Source of the DNA: Neodontobutis hainanensis
Lineage: Eukaryota > Chordata > Actinopteri > Gobiiformes > Odontobutidae
Assembly (NCBI GenBank): GCA_024349245.1
Contig: JALDNG010000015.1
Span: forward strand, 15,190,001 to 15,254,000
DNA: 64,000 nt
Direction: 5' to 3'
In this document: one piece after another, positions 14,901-29,378 of the stretch
Layout: each line of letters begins with the position of its first letter
Numbering within the stretch: position 1 is the first letter of the stretch
Position numbers and translations under genes: made by a program
Notes under the pieces: model-generated
What the model saw: the letters and a program-made list of their open reading frames with translations, nothing else
Told to the model about the DNA's origin: nothing
The model's database searches: none

Positions 14901-17485
14901 TGACAATCTGGCATAGTCACAGCCACTGATGCTCCCTTGACCTCACTGGGTGGTTTTGCACAGCGTGTGACCGGATGGATTGGTCCTTTGTCCCTGTGTC
15001 AGGAATGGAACAGAGAGCATTATGGGAATGAAGAGGGAAGTAGGGATTTCAGGTTTGCATTGACTGCTTCCACCTCGTTGGCTGTGGGAGAGTTATTGTA
15101 GCTACTGTGTGGATTAGCAGTAAACTCTAGATGGAACAGATTAGAGATTGTCAACAAAAACAGCAGATGTAATAGTGGAAATAGCAGACATAATATCTGA
15201 AGTTAATAAATAAATGAATGACAATTGATTTCTTTATGTACACGTGAAAAGAAGCATAGAGAAAAAGGCCAACATCTTACTTGATCTTACTTGAGCTCTA
15301 CTTGGAATAAAGCACATCCTGGATTAAACTGCAGAAACTATATCTCAGCCACACAAACACTGGATTACATTTGGTCCTTCTCTTGAAATGGACAGCCTCT
15401 CTGTCTTTCTCCATCCACTGAAGTCACAGGAGAGGTTTGAACTGGCAGCCAAGAGCCACTGGCTGCACTTCCTGCCTCTGTGCATGTGTTTTGTTAGGTG
15501 CTTTTTCTAATTATAATTTGTGAAAACCTCTGTAGTACTTTGTGTAGTGGCTGTGTGTTTTTGTGCATGTCTGGTTTTGTAGGAAGGTTCACATAAGGCT
15601 GTCAGGTTCCTCCAGTGCCAGTGTGTCCCAGTGGAAAGCCCCAGCACAATGGGACCAGCACTTTACGGCTCCCCAGACTGACCTTTTTTCCTTGTACAAA
15701 TACCAAAAACTCTACACCAACTGTTGTTTTTTGATTGTCCTCAATGTTTTGATATTTGTCTTTTCATTCTTTTTATTTGTCTGTGTAAATAATGTTTATG
15801 TAACTGTTATATTCCTGTACGGTTTTCATTTGTGTTGGTTTAATTTATTTTTTTTAGTTATTCTGCTTTTGAACTCTCCCTGTGTACACTCAACTTCCCA
15901 AGTGCAATAAGTTGCCCTGGTGTTAAAATGTGGCAGAGATATACAAAAAAAGAATTGCCCTACCTTTCAAAAAGTTATATTTGAGTGACTTGAAATTCCT
16001 TCTAAAACAGATGGTACCAATATGGACACATCACGCAATGAGGGAACCAACTGTGCATGCGATTATGTACATGCTTTGTGGGCTTTAACATGACTTCACT
16101 GTGTGGTCTTGACAGGCGTCTTCATTGTGTCTGCCTATCACAGGACACCTGCAAAGACTTGATAGAATCAGACGCCAGTTGGGGCCCAGGTTTTTGTATC
16201 TTTGTGATTGCGCATGCTTATGTGTATTCTCAGCTCTGCAGATGTTCCCTGTCTATCTGTCCGTCTCATCAGCTTGTGAGACAGCTAAATTGTGCTAGTT
16301 CCAACTTATCCCCACTTGTGTTGTTATGTTGCAGTTAGTGTTACTGTAAGTCAGCGTAAGTAAACAGAAGTGCCCTGACCTGTCTCAAGTATTCATAGTC
16401 CTGGGCTTAAGGGACGAAAAAACTGTTGCATAACAGTATAACATATCACTAAACTTACACAATTATACAGGCGCAAGAGAAATACAATGTGAAAACTCAG
16501 CGTAATTACATAACTACAAATACTGGAGGAATAGCACTACACCCTGTGGGTAGTTTGACCTTACATTATGATTAGTCACCACCTGTAATATTGATGTTAG
16601 AGGACCTTGATGATTTGTTCCAATCTAAAATGTACGTGATTAATGTGACTCTGCATAAGACACAGTGCTTTCCACTCAGCTGCTCCATGGCTGTACAAGC
16701 GCAGTGGCAAAAGTGTAACTCTTGTGGTTTACTGGGCGGTCTCTTAAGTGTGAATGTGTGCAACCCACTGAATGAGAGAAGCATATGTTCCCAGTAAAAT
16801 AGTGAGAACAATTTCTTCTTGGGATACTGTATGTATGAATATTTCTAGTATGTTATTAGGTCCTAAAGGGCTCCCCTCACCAAGGGATGTAGGGATGGCA
16901 TGCTTATTATAGTCTATAGGGCTGTGTAAAAGTGTGCATTCTGGATGGTACTGTTTGTGTTTTCCTCCCTGTTTTTCTCCCCTCCAAAAGATTAATCACC
17001 CAGATGTTTCCTTGTTGTGCTGTTGCTGTTGTATATCAAACAGAAACCCTCCTCCCGTCCATAAGGCAATGTGTTTTTTGTTAATGGGTTTATAGTGGGT
17101 GGAAGCAAAAGCAGGATTTTTTCCACTTGGAGAAATTAAATTACAATGCAACTGAGTAGATTTGTCTTTCTGAAGACGTTACAGACCAAAGCAGAAGGTT
17201 TGGTTAGCTCTTGTACTTTGTGTCCCTTTGTTATGAGTTATACATTTTTTTCAAAACAAACCATAATTCCCAGTGTCTGTTGCACAGGTGTCTTCATGTG
17301 TACAGATAGGCCGTCTGTTGGGGATTCGCGGCTTGATTAGCTGAAACATGAATCCCACACACTAATCATTAATAAAATAACATTTCATATCTAATTTAAT
17401 ACCCATACATATCATTTATCTAGAATGAATTTTGGGGGCTTTGTTCTGGACACAACTTACAATATCCATGTATGAGTCAAGCAAT

Positions 17486-17891
17486 GAAGGGGAGAAATAG
17501 GGGTGCACGTGGCAGAGTGGTTAGCAATCCTGCCTCACAGCAAGAAGGTCGTGAGTTCAAAAACCCGGCCGACTCAAACATTCTTGGCCGACTCTGGTCT
17601 TTCTGTGAGGAGTCTGCATGTCCTCCACGTGTTACCGTGGGTTCTCTCCGGGTACTCCAGCTTCCTCCCACCGTCCAAAGACATGCATGTACAGGTTAAT
17701 TGGCAACTCTAAAGTGTCCCCAGTGAATGAATGTGAGAGAGATGGTTGTCTGTCAATGTTTGTCTCTAAATGTCAGCCCTGCGACTAACTGGCAACTGAC
17801 CAGGGTGTACCCCGCCTCAGGCCCAAAGCTGCTGGGATAGGCTCCAGTCACCCACGAACCCCAAAGCGGTAGAAAAAAAAAGAAAAAAGAT
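17486..17891 (+). mobile_element. tRNA-derived SINE, full-length copy with target-site duplication
   Basis: The head GTGGCAGAGTGGTTAGCAA resembles a tRNA A box, and GGTCGTGAGTTCAAAAACC about 35 bp later resembles a decayed B box. The body contains phrases common in percomorph SINEs (GTCCAAAGACATGCATG, CAGGGTGTACCCCGCCTCAG, GCTGGGATAGGCTCCAGTCA) and ends AAGCGGTAGAAAAA. Near-identical 13-mers flank it: TGAGTCAAGCAAT at 17,473 and TGAGTCATGCAAT at 17,892, one mismatch, as expected for a target-site duplication. Similar to AFC-type cichlid SINEs; the family name is uncertain. Confidence 0.88.
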
Positions 17892-20800
17892 TGAGTCATG
17901 CAATAAAAAATGAAAGAATGTTGCAATATTTTCCTGCCAAACCACACAACTTGTATGCAGAAATCTGATCCCACTATATACTTTTTCTTACAATTCATTA
18001 GGGAAAACTCAGAGGCCCATCCTTGTTAAAAGTACAAGAGTTTTCTATCACTTTCAGACAAAGCCTTTGTGAGGCTGTAGCACCACAACACAGTTTAAGA
18101 AGATAATAAAACTTCACATACTATTTTAACTTTGATTACATTCGAGATTTCACCTCTGTCTGCATATTATATAAGCTAAACAAAAGTTTGAAATACATTA
18201 TTAGTTACTATATTTTTATATATATACCTTAAAGGTGCAAACATTGTTGAGCATAATCTTCAAAGATATCAGCGCTATATACACAGCACCAGCTCACAAA
18301 TTAACCAAAACAGTTTAAAAGACTAAACCTCGTCCTCAATGAGACATATGTATAAGTGAATGGTCAGAGACAGGTATAATTCTATCCTGTAATTTAATCA
18401 TGACTCTCTGACACTCTTTGGCTGCTTTGAAACTCTAGCCAAACCTATACTAGCGCAGCCCATTGCAGTAACACACATGTAACAAAGACACACACCATGT
18501 GCACAGCCCCCATGTGGGCTGATGCTGCTAAGTGAACAGGCTCTTTCCTATACAGCCACCGGCCATATGGTGGCCAGGGTCTGGCCTTGGTAATTGATGG
18601 TATCTGTCGGTCTGTCCATGGAGAGGGGCCCTGGGGCCTCGATGTCCAACCTAAAACATACAGCAATCCAGCACAGGGCTGAGGGTTAGTGAGGTGGGGG
18701 AGATGCTAGTGTTTCAGCCCTCCTTCCCTATTCATCCATTCATCTATACAAAGAGTTAACTCCCCCAACTCCCCCTCGCACCACACAATTGTGCTTGGCC
18801 TTGCTGATAAAGGCCCTTCTCTCACTCCTGGCTTTGGCTGCTTGGCCAGACCCCCCTGTCTGAGGGTTAGGATGAGGGTCTGGTCTGTCAGAATCTGCTC
18901 TACACCTCAGCCTCATCTGTAATAAACCTGGGATCAGCTCTTTGACCAGGGACAACCAACCAGATGGTACCCACTGATGGGATCACTGGGTACAGCCAGA
19001 CTGGGACTATAAATGCAGCACTGGCAACACTTCACAACACTTCACACCATGCTCATATGTTCACAACATAAAAAGTAAAGCACATAGTTCATTATTTTGA
19101 GATTATTTGAATATTATAACTTTTGAGTATAATAATGATTTAATGTTGCTGTATACACATGCACATATACAGTACGTATATGCAGTCACAAGCAGTTCTC
19201 TTTCCGCCTGACCTGATGGTTATTACACATGTGTGTGAGTTTTTCCATAGTGGTGTTCACTACACCACACCCATGAAGGGGGTGAAGCAGAGGTACTCCC
19301 GATGGGATGAGTGTGAAAGCGTGGGAGAGGAAGGAGAGAACCTGGGCTTGTTCCCACAGGCCTGACTCATGGCTCTGCCACAATACAGGGGCATGTACCC
19401 CAGTGAGTGGAGAAGACACATAACACACATGAGTAAAAATAAATAAAACTCACACAATACAACATTCTGACACTAGCTATTTACAGCAAGTTAATAGTCT
19501 GTAAAGATTTCACACAACATTTACATTGCATATTATTGCATAAAATTAAACTGTTTATTCTATCATAATTTAAGGTTGAAATAATATATAAACTACAAAT
19601 AGACTATATCTTAATTATTTGTGCCTACAAATGTACAATATTAAAAAAAATGTTTTAGCCTTATTTGATTTTTTAGTTAGGAGTACTACAAAGTCAACCA
19701 AAAGCAGTGAGAGCGGTCCACCCATGAAACTTTTTCAGCTCACATGACGCCATGTCATCTACAAAAACAAACATCAGTGGATAATGCATAGGCTTAAATG
19801 CCAGGTGACAGATGTTTTAATGTCTGAGCAGTTTCAACACTATTACACAAGCCAGCTACATGACTATGCAAATTTGCTTTCCTCTCAGTCATTGATCAGA
19901 ACAAAATAGATGTACACCATATTACTATACCCTGTGTTACTGAAAACACTCTAGCATAGAGAATTGGCGGCACAAGAAACAAATATCCTAATCAAGGAAG
20001 GTTATTGCTATGAAACTATGACTCCATAAGAATGCTTGGTAATTTTTTTATACCAGCTTGTTACTGCAGAAACTCTAGACAAGCCATAAAGCCACTGTAT
20101 GAGTATAATCAAGTCTCTCAACAGAATTCTTCATTTGTGTTATAAAAAACAGCCATAATAGAGACTTATCATTCGGAATACTATTCTGTTATACGTGTAT
20201 TATTTGATGTACGTACATGTGACAGCAAATGGGCCCTAATTTTGTACTTCCTTTTGTCATTCTACTCTGTATTTTGTTCTGCAGTGAAAGCCTGTGCCTG
20301 TACCCCCTGCTATGGGTTTCTCTGTCCATTACAGGTCAGGCTCTGGCCTGCACAAACAAAGATGACTTTGCTGCCCGGGTGAATGGCTGTTCTTATCTGC
20401 AGTATGCAGGCCACAGGATGGCAGCAGCACATGTGCTGATGACAGCTTCACACTGGACAGGCTCTGCACACTACAATACCTCCCACTGTGCACCTGTCCC
20501 TTAAAGGATGTCCAAGGGGTCTGTTCCAATCCTGAGTCAAACCATGATGTTTTCTGTGCACATCTGTTAGAAGTTGGGTCATCTTTAGAAAAAAGTTGAG
20601 ATAGAACATGCAGCAAAGTGTGATTTAGCGCCGCTGACCTCCGAGGTGTCAGGGGGAATATGAGGCACCTGCCCACACCTACTAAATGAGCCAGTGCCTT
20701 TGTGGAGGCAGTGTTTGCCCTTAGCTGCCTTGGGCCAGGCCTGTTTGCACTTAGAGGATGGAGAGAGCGATAAAGAGAGGAGGAATGGAGAGGCTTCATT

Positions 20801-23800
20801 TGTATAAGGTCTCTGGCACTATTCAGGCCTGTAGGCTTTGACAAATGGCGGTAATAAAGGGGCGAGGCCTGGCAGGGGCTCAATTAACCACTAGTGGGGC
20901 AGGAGAAGAGGGGGAGATGGACCAGGACCCTGGATTCTATAGAGAAAAACAAATGAACTGCAGGGAGGGGGAAGCCTGACAATTTGTTCAGCTGTCGTTC
21001 AGTCTGTCTGAGCAGACTTGAACAGTCCTTCTATCCTTTTTTTGGAGGTATTGACTTTACTTGTGTCCTTGAGAGGCAACTTGAACTTTTCTTACAGTGT
21101 CTCAGGAGAAAGGTGAAGAGAGACAAAAAGCTTTAAAAGTACAAACATCAAGAGGAAACCATTTAAAGCTACTAGTCAATGAGTTGGCCACAGGATGAAC
21201 TGTCATGTGATGAAAGGATCAACTGTGCAGCGCCAATAAAATCATAGAAACTTAAGAAACTTCCTTCACAAAATGTCTTTCCCAAATCATTTCCAATACT
21301 GCTCTGCCTGTTACCACTACAGTCAAGTTTCAGAGTGCTGGTGGTGCCAGAACATCAAGTTATACAGGGCCAATACGTCAAAAGTGTGTATTTAAGGTAC
21401 AAGTTGGCAATCTCTGTAGCACTGCAACCCATGACTGTCATTTGTGTACCTTACACTCTCAACACCAGCTAGCTTCCTCTATTCAAATTCAAATGGAAAC
21501 CCAGTGAAGCACAATAGATGGGGATTCGCTGAGAGCAATTAGTAGTGGACTCCTCCAGTGTCTGGCCCAAAGACTTTTAGCCCTATGGTTCCATCATGCA
21601 GAGGCATTGACCCCTTTCAGAAAGACGAAAGGAGGAAGAGAAAGAGTAAACTGAAAAAAAGCTGCCTAGCGACGCTGAATCGAAAAGAGGGGAGTGAACT
21701 GGCAAAGTTCGGACTGTGTTGGTTTTTCTCTCTCGACTTCACACTGACAGACAAGCGCTGGAGTGTGATTGAGGGGTTCATGGCTGCTGTGTAAACAAGA
21801 AATGTAGGGATGACAACACATCAGTCAAGGCATGACAAAAAATCATATTATAAGTGAAGTGGCCATTTGAAATCCATACGCTGCAGGACAAAGTGTCTAG
21901 GAGCTTTCTTTGTCTGCACTACACCTGCTATACTGTTATAGTGTTTAGTGAAATGGTTTAAATGATAGAGAAGGCATTTACTTTTTTAAAGCCCAATGTC
22001 ACAACAGACTGTGCTGTAAAAGTGACAGAACAAATGCAAATGAGAAAAATGTGCAGGATTGCTCTCGTTTATTCATCTATCCACTTCCTGTGCAAACTCT
22101 GCTCTTACCTGCATGAACAACAGCTGGCTGACATACTTACTGTGAACATGTAACATGACGGAAAAAAGACAGAAGAGCTTCTACACAGATTATGGGTGCA
22201 TACATGCCAAGTATCAGACGACAACTCAACCACATCAAATATAACAGCTTTTCTTGCAAAGTGATGCAAGCAGTGAAATAAGCGTCTCCAGAGAATGAGA
22301 CAAAAGACTAAAATAAATTTGTATAGACAATAAACTATAATGGCAGCAAAAATAATACTTTCTTGAGTTAATCTTTTACTAGGTTATATATTTAGGAAGA
22401 TTAAAGGGCCATATTGTTCAAGTTATCAAGTTGTCCAGTTGTCAAGTTTTTATTTGAGGAACAACAAATCCTATTGTGAGTACAGCCTTTTACTTTTTCT
22501 GAGTCCTGTACTCATCTGTGGCAAATACAGATGGCTAAAGTGGGAGGAGGGCCTGCCTTGTATGTGGGCAACATGTTACAGTGTAAATTCTGTGCCAGGA
22601 TATGGAGCTGTTGCAGTGGCATAGAGACCTGTTGTATATAAATTCACATGTGGTTACATGGTTACAGTTTACATTCAACCAAGAGCTCAACCAGACACAT
22701 CAACAGGAACTGTTCCCAGGAACAGACCCAGCACCTGATGCCATGTCCATCAGATCAGTGTTTACTGAACAACTTAGACCACTCCCGGACCCTGCTTTTG
22801 GCTTTTGAACAACAGACAGCAGTGGACATCTATGTCAGTAAGTATCAGTATCAGTAAGCTGCTGGACAGAAAGCCACAATAACTCTAACTTCTTCCTGAC
22901 TGACTCTACAATCAGTCAGTCAATGGCAAAAGAAAAGTGAACCTGTTTGTCTCTGTTTTAAGGTGGCCCAGAGAGCTCAACAAAATACAAAAGCCGAAAC
23001 ACACAAAAAAACCTGACAAACGGAAATACAACAACATTTAACTGTTTTGCATCGGAAATACACAAACTAAATTAGCTACCACACAACGTCAAATTAACAA
23101 TAACCGTACCGTTACTCCCGACTTTACACTGACAGACAGTTACCCTAATCGTAAGGTAGCGTACTGTTTTTATAAGCTTCTGCTGGTTCACAACCAAATT
23201 TATGTGACTGTAAATGTTATCCATTTGTCACGGACAGAGGGTCCAACCCACCTCAGATGGATATGGGATGTTTGTATAGTATAGGCAGTGCTGCTAACCC
23301 AATACAAGGACTAACTGAGTTTTCCACTTCTAAGTTTTGCTGTTTTTTATATCATGGCCACAACATTCTTGAAATATAAAACATGACATATGTATTTGTT
23401 GGACAAAACAAAAGTATTTTCACATGACACAATTCTGGCCTAAAACATGTAACGTAAACCAAAATAAATTTAAGACGGATCCAACACACTAACATACACA
23501 GTTTTCAGTTAATATCCCCAGCTAATCTCAGCCCACATCAGTATCTCCATGTAGAAATGAACAGATCATACTTTTTTATACTAAAATGTAGAAAATAATA
23601 ATTACATATAGCATTGCAGTGTGCTGTGTGCACAAAGCAGCATATGATTGTCTGCTCAGATGACTGTCATGTGACCTTGGACCTGCTAATGTCTTGTCCA
23701 ACCTGTTCTCCAGCTGCACACACAACAACACTCTTATTTTTTCATGTTATTCATCCCTCACCTTTTTTTTTCCAAAAACAATGATCATTGTTGACAAAGT

Positions 23801-25869
23801 GCCTTGTTATGAATGCACACACAATGTATTTCTGCTTTGCTGTGATAATTCTTACTTATGGATCATATATTTGTGAAGTAGGAACCAAGCTATAAGCATG
23901 TTTTTGCAGATTTGGCCTCTTCAGCTGCATCTCTATCCTCCTGCGAGGTCAAACACAGGTCATAGCGATAAAAGCTGAACTCCTCCTGACACTTAAAGCC
24001 AAGAAAGAGACAGCTCATTGTGTAGCAGATAGCAGACACAATTATCCCTCGTCTCAGTCATGTTTTCATCACACACTTTGGGTCTTTTTGGGGCTGTGGT
24101 AAGGTTGAAAAGTGACCTTAATGACTGTGTGTCTGGTTATATCAGATTTTTTAGAAGCGTAAATGTAAGATATGATGTGCCCATTAAAAAAGCTACTCAA
24201 GGGTCACTCTGTTTTGCTATTGACACACTTTTATTTAATTACCAACAAAAACAGGAGTTTGCTGTTCTTAGACAGAGTTTCAAGATTTACAAAGTGGCTT
24301 AGTCATTCTTAATTTAAACACTGAAAGTATCTACTATGTTTATTATTAACATCAAATCTCAATAACATTGAAGACATAAATACAAACTAGTGTGCATTTA
24401 AAGCAAGAATGATAACCTTGTTTTTCCTTTTAGTCATCTGCGCTTTTGCAGTTTAAGTAATCTGCTATCTCATAATAAAGGGTTTGTGTGTGTCTGGTTG
24501 TGTCACAGCTGAGGGGTTGCATCCATTGCCACTGTAGCCTAAACTAAGTCAAGCTGCAGGTGTGAACGCCTCAGGGGTTTTCACAAAAGCACACGCACAT
24601 CAGTTGGACAGTATTTCAACTTGCTGGCCTGCTTTTAGTTACCAGCCCGTCTTCTCACCCACACCTACATTTATCAAAAGAGCCTGGGGCTGTTCCTTCA
24701 CCAAAACAGGTGGCTACAAGGAACTTGGTGTCAAATAAGAACACCATTCCCCCCCCTTCTCAACACACATCTCATCTTTTTTGCCAGAGAGGAGCCCAAC
24801 CCAGTCCAGCTGTGGCTCTCGCCTTTACCCATCTAATAACCATGACCTTCACGCCCTGCCTGTCAGAGCTTTATTACTGCCTGCCACAGAGAACGAGAGA
24901 GGGACAGAGAAGAAAGAGAGTGAAAAGCAATAAAAGGCCACAGATGGGTGTGGGAGTACACAGCTGACAAACACAGAAATAGAGCTTTTCACATACCATC
25001 AGTGTAGATGAGGATTCTGGTGACCTGGCATTGGCCCACAGATGTCCTACTCTTTGGGCACACATATGAGAATTTCTTGCATGACTATATTATAATGGTT
25101 CTTGTGTGCCCACAGTCAGTGTACATCCAAATGCACTACATACAAGGCATAGACTAAAAATAATATCTAGGTTACAATGCAGTGCCAAACCTCAAAGACA
25201 ACAAAATCTCAGGAAGCAGTCTTTTCAGCATGTTGCCATAGAGACTGACCACATGTGCGAGTCAGACAGGGGTGAGTGGTCAAACGAGCAGTCAGGCAGC
25301 GTTGTCTCCTTGACAATAATAGGCCTAAAATATAACCTTCATTTAACTCGTCACAGATGTGTTTAAGACAGTGGGTTTGCACTGGCAGGTCAGACTCAGG
25401 GCATCTGATGCTCCCAGAGCTGAAGGTGCTAAGGTTTAGCAACAACAAGTCATGTCAGCTTTCCACCAGCCTGGTAAATATGAGGCAATATCAACAAACA
25501 AACTGCAACCAGAGAGCCATTCACCAGCATTGTTTTCAAGTCAATCCTTCAAAACTCCTGCAGTGAGTACCTAATGTGTACATTTGTTTTCATCTCTGTC
25601 TAAACTCTATACAGTGTAACAGCAATTTCAATGAAAAGCATACAGTAACAATTCCCAGGTGTGAAATTGTTTTACTGCATAAGAGTAAAGCGGGGCAAAA
25701 AAAAAACAGCAGGCCTACTGTAAATTCAGTTTTTCTTTTTTTTTTTTGAACACTTGATTCTTGATTTTTGAAAAGGGAAGGGAGGAGGCAGATGTAATGG
25801 ACTTTGGTGAAAACGTATTTATTACAGTAAACAGGGTTGTGCTAGATTAATAAAGCCATGATGCTTTGA

Positions 25870-25960
25870 TAATGATTATTGATAAATAAATAAATAAGCA
25901 AATAAACAAACAAATGAATGAGTGAGTGAATGAATTAATAAATAAATGAATACATATTGT
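25870..25960. repeat. AATA/AATG-type tetranucleotide simple repeat
   Basis: Imperfect run of ATAA, CAAA, AATG and GAGT tetranucleotides about 90 bp long, in kcnq1 intron 11. No coding content. Confidence 0.8.
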
Positions 25961-28900
25961 ATGACTTGGAGTGGCATTTAAGTGTGGCTTTATCCAAGGA
26001 TTAACATTTTTTGGGGGTAAAAGTAATACAAGATTTATTTCAGAAATCAGAAAAAATATATTTTTAAAGAAACACTGTAATAGTCCACATCTACAACTCT
26101 ACCACTGTGATAGTACAATTTTTAACTAGAAACTAAATGTCTTTACATCTTCTTTTCTTGATAAAATGCAGTTGTTTTAGTAAATTAATCTTTTGTTAAT
26201 AGTCAAAACATGTTTCTTGGACTACCAATGAAGTTGGTTGTTTTTTGCAGTTTTTCCTGAGTTTACTTTGGGCAAGGCTGAGTGACAAAAAGTGAAAAGC
26301 AATGAACTTTTCAACACAGCATTTCCTTTCATTTAATAATAACATGTATTATAATAAATAAATAAAAATCTGAGGTCCATTGGCCTTGAAAAGCAGTGCT
26401 ATGTGTCAAAAGTGCCATTTACCTCGGCCTTGGAAACAGCTTCTTTCTCAAGACAAAGTTCAGCCAAGGTTGAGCTGTATTGAAATCTAACAGGTTACAA
26501 CACATGAGCTCTTTTGAGAAAACAGATTTAATTTCGGAAAAGTCTAAACTGAAATTTTCAAATGGAATGACCTTGAGCTACTGAAAACAGACATCATTTA
26601 ACTTCTGACTAAAATTTTTGAAGTAGAAAAAGAAAAACAATGTGAACTTGTACATAAGTGTAAATATAATGGACATCATGTATAAAGGTGAGTAAAGCAG
26701 CTCAAGCAGACGACCAGTGAGTGAAAGCTAGAGGAAGGGATTCCCTAGCGAGCAGTGCAGCTGTGCTACTGACAGATCAGTGCAGGGCAGCGTGCAGCCG
26801 GCCTCTTCAGACCATGGCACATCAAAGCGCCCGGCACCATAGCAAGCCCCCCTGTAGCCTGCTGGCCAGCCACTTCAAAAGACTTTTGGTACATCGCAGA
26901 TTCCCATCAAAGGGTCTGAATGTAGCTCTCACCCACATGAGCAAACCAGCCAAGGAGATATGATTAAAAGCACATTATTGGGGGAAGGGGGGGGTAAAAG
27001 GAAGGTTTAACAGGAGTGGAGTCAGGAGGTATCAGTCTTTTTCATAACAGTCCAACTGTCCATCAGTGATGATTAAGAAATCATTAAGAAGACCTCTGTT
27101 CTGCCCTACTACCTGCTTGATTATTTTCTTCTGATTTGATCATTTTGTTTCTTTCCTTTTCCATCTTACACTTTGAGGTCACACTGCAGGTCATTTTAAT
27201 ATAAGCCACCAGCTACATAGCTAATTCACACCTGAAATTGCCTGTCGGTAAGAGCAAGTAGATCTGAATGGTGGCATTGTTGTCCCTGTGGGAGGCTCAG
27301 ACAGCAGCACACCAGCCTGTGGCCACAATGGGGCCTTAAGGCTTGGAATAATATGACTAAACGCATGGGATTTGTGAACGCGGATTATCACCATTCAGCC
27401 ACACAAACCAAACTTCTAACCAGCAAATGAACAGCCCACATACTTGACACAATAAAACAGCCCTGTTTGGATTTACTTTGGCAAGAGGCAATAATTCATC
27501 AGGAGGAAGACATACTTGCTTTACAATGTTCTCAACATTTTTTTTTTCACACTATCTCTGAAAGGACAAGGCATATTTTCCTACATATCTTCTAGTGTTA
27601 CTATACACATAACCTTGTCAATAGAGCTCCCCATCTCCATCCTGGATGTGCATCTCAATTTCCATTAATTTCATGCCTTGACACGTCTTAATACTACTTG
27701 CATATCGTTGGTTAGCCGCTGTAAGTGTCTGCTGGCCAAACTGCTCTGCCAGGGCTTTCTGCTCCTCATGATAGCTGTGCTCCTATTATCCTGCCTCATT
27801 AGAGTGGATGTCCAAAATGTCAGAAGAATGTTTTATGGACTGTTGAGAAATCACTCTCCAGCACAAGTCACCCAGTGTTCTGCCATGAAGGAGAGGGAGG
27901 AGGAGAAGATAAGGGGTTTATATTCTTAAAGGGTGGGTGGACGGAGTAGAGGGGGCAGCCTGCCTTTAGAGGAGCTTAGGGCCCAGTGTGGCGAATTAAA
28001 TAGAATGCCCAGACAGAATAAGTTCCAAGGCAGACTGGGTCCATTCTATGAAACTCGACAATTAGACGGATTAACATTATTACTTAGCAAGCACTGTCGC
28101 AGGTGTATTACGGTCTCCCCAGCATCTAAAGGAGATCAGAGGTATATATGATGATGGGGGTATGACAGAGTGGGATGCAGGTTTATTTACTAGTGGCAGA
28201 GGGACATCCATGTCAATTTGTCCATTTAATGTTGACAATGCATGCTAAATGTTAAACTTAATATAATTTGTGTGATTGAATTTTATGTCTGTGTCATTTA
28301 AAATCATCACCTATGACTTCTGAGGACAAGCTAGTTCAAATTTAGTCTCCATGTTGTAGCTGAAGACTTTGTGGTCTGAGATATAGCCTGACAGATTTCT
28401 GACTGACTGACGTTGCAGCCCCTCCCCACCCCCCTCCCACCAATCCACCTGTATGTAAAAGGCCCTTTGTCAGCGGGCCCTAATTTGATCTGACGCACCC
28501 TACACATGTGGAACAGCTCAGCACTTCCACACATTTCTAGTCACTTCAGTGTGTGCACCCACACGCTTTAAGATACTTAGGTCATAGGACAAACATTTGC
28601 TGAAGAAGAAGTAGAGTACTGTGATCCACAAAAACCCTGGCTCACCTCATTCAAACTTTGGCCTCTACCCACTCTTCTTCATTGCCAAGGAAGCTCTATG
28701 ATAAGACCACAGATGGCAATTTCTTTGTGCCATAAAGCCCAGTGCAGAATTACTTCATTTTCAGAGTTGCCCAGAGTGGACAAACAAAGAAATGTAATTA
28801 ATTTATATCTCTTTTTGAACATCAAGCTTTAGGACAATTATAAAATAAAATGATTTTACAACTTAAAATCACATCAGACTTTTTCCACTGAGTTTGTTCA

Positions 28901-29142
28901 TAAACAAACAGAAAACACAATGTCCCAGCAGAGGGCCAAAGATGGCCAAAAAGCAACCAAAGGGCAAACTATGCCCAACATCAACAAGCCTATAATACTC
29001 CAGTGATGTTATTTGAGACAGAGCAGATCTGGCACAAAGGCAGCATCATGGAAAGAGCCTGTAGTGTAACAGAGCTAGTCCAGATCGGAATGAAACCTGA
29101 GAGAGATCAGGAGCGATGTCAGCTGCACAACAGTCCTCCAAC

Positions 29143-29378
29143 AAGTCCTCCCACCGTCCAAAGACATGCATGTATAGGTTAATCGGCAAATCTAAATTGT
29201 CCCCAGTGAATGAATGTGAGCGTGAATAGTTGTCAGTGTCTGTCTCTATATGTCAGCCCTGCGACTAACTGAACACTGTCCAGGGTGTACCCCGCCTCAG
29301 GCCAATAGCTGCTGGGATAGGCTCCAGTCACCCGTGACCCCTAACAGGACTAAGCAGTAGAAAATTAATGAATGAATG
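29143..29378 (+). mobile_element. 5'-truncated SINE copy of the same family
   Basis: Starts within the CCTCCCACCGTCCAAAGACA block and runs to CTAAGCAGTAGAAAATT followed by (AATG)n. It shares most of its length with the 17.5-kb SINE, in the same orientation, but lacks the tRNA-like head. This is typical of retroposition with incomplete reverse transcription. Confidence 0.85.

Noticed and set aside
20329..20883. 184-codon minus-strand ORF
   Set aside because: No recognisable domain, not phase-linked to kcnq1 exons, and composition as expected for a GC-rich noncoding block. Kept only as a possible conserved element.
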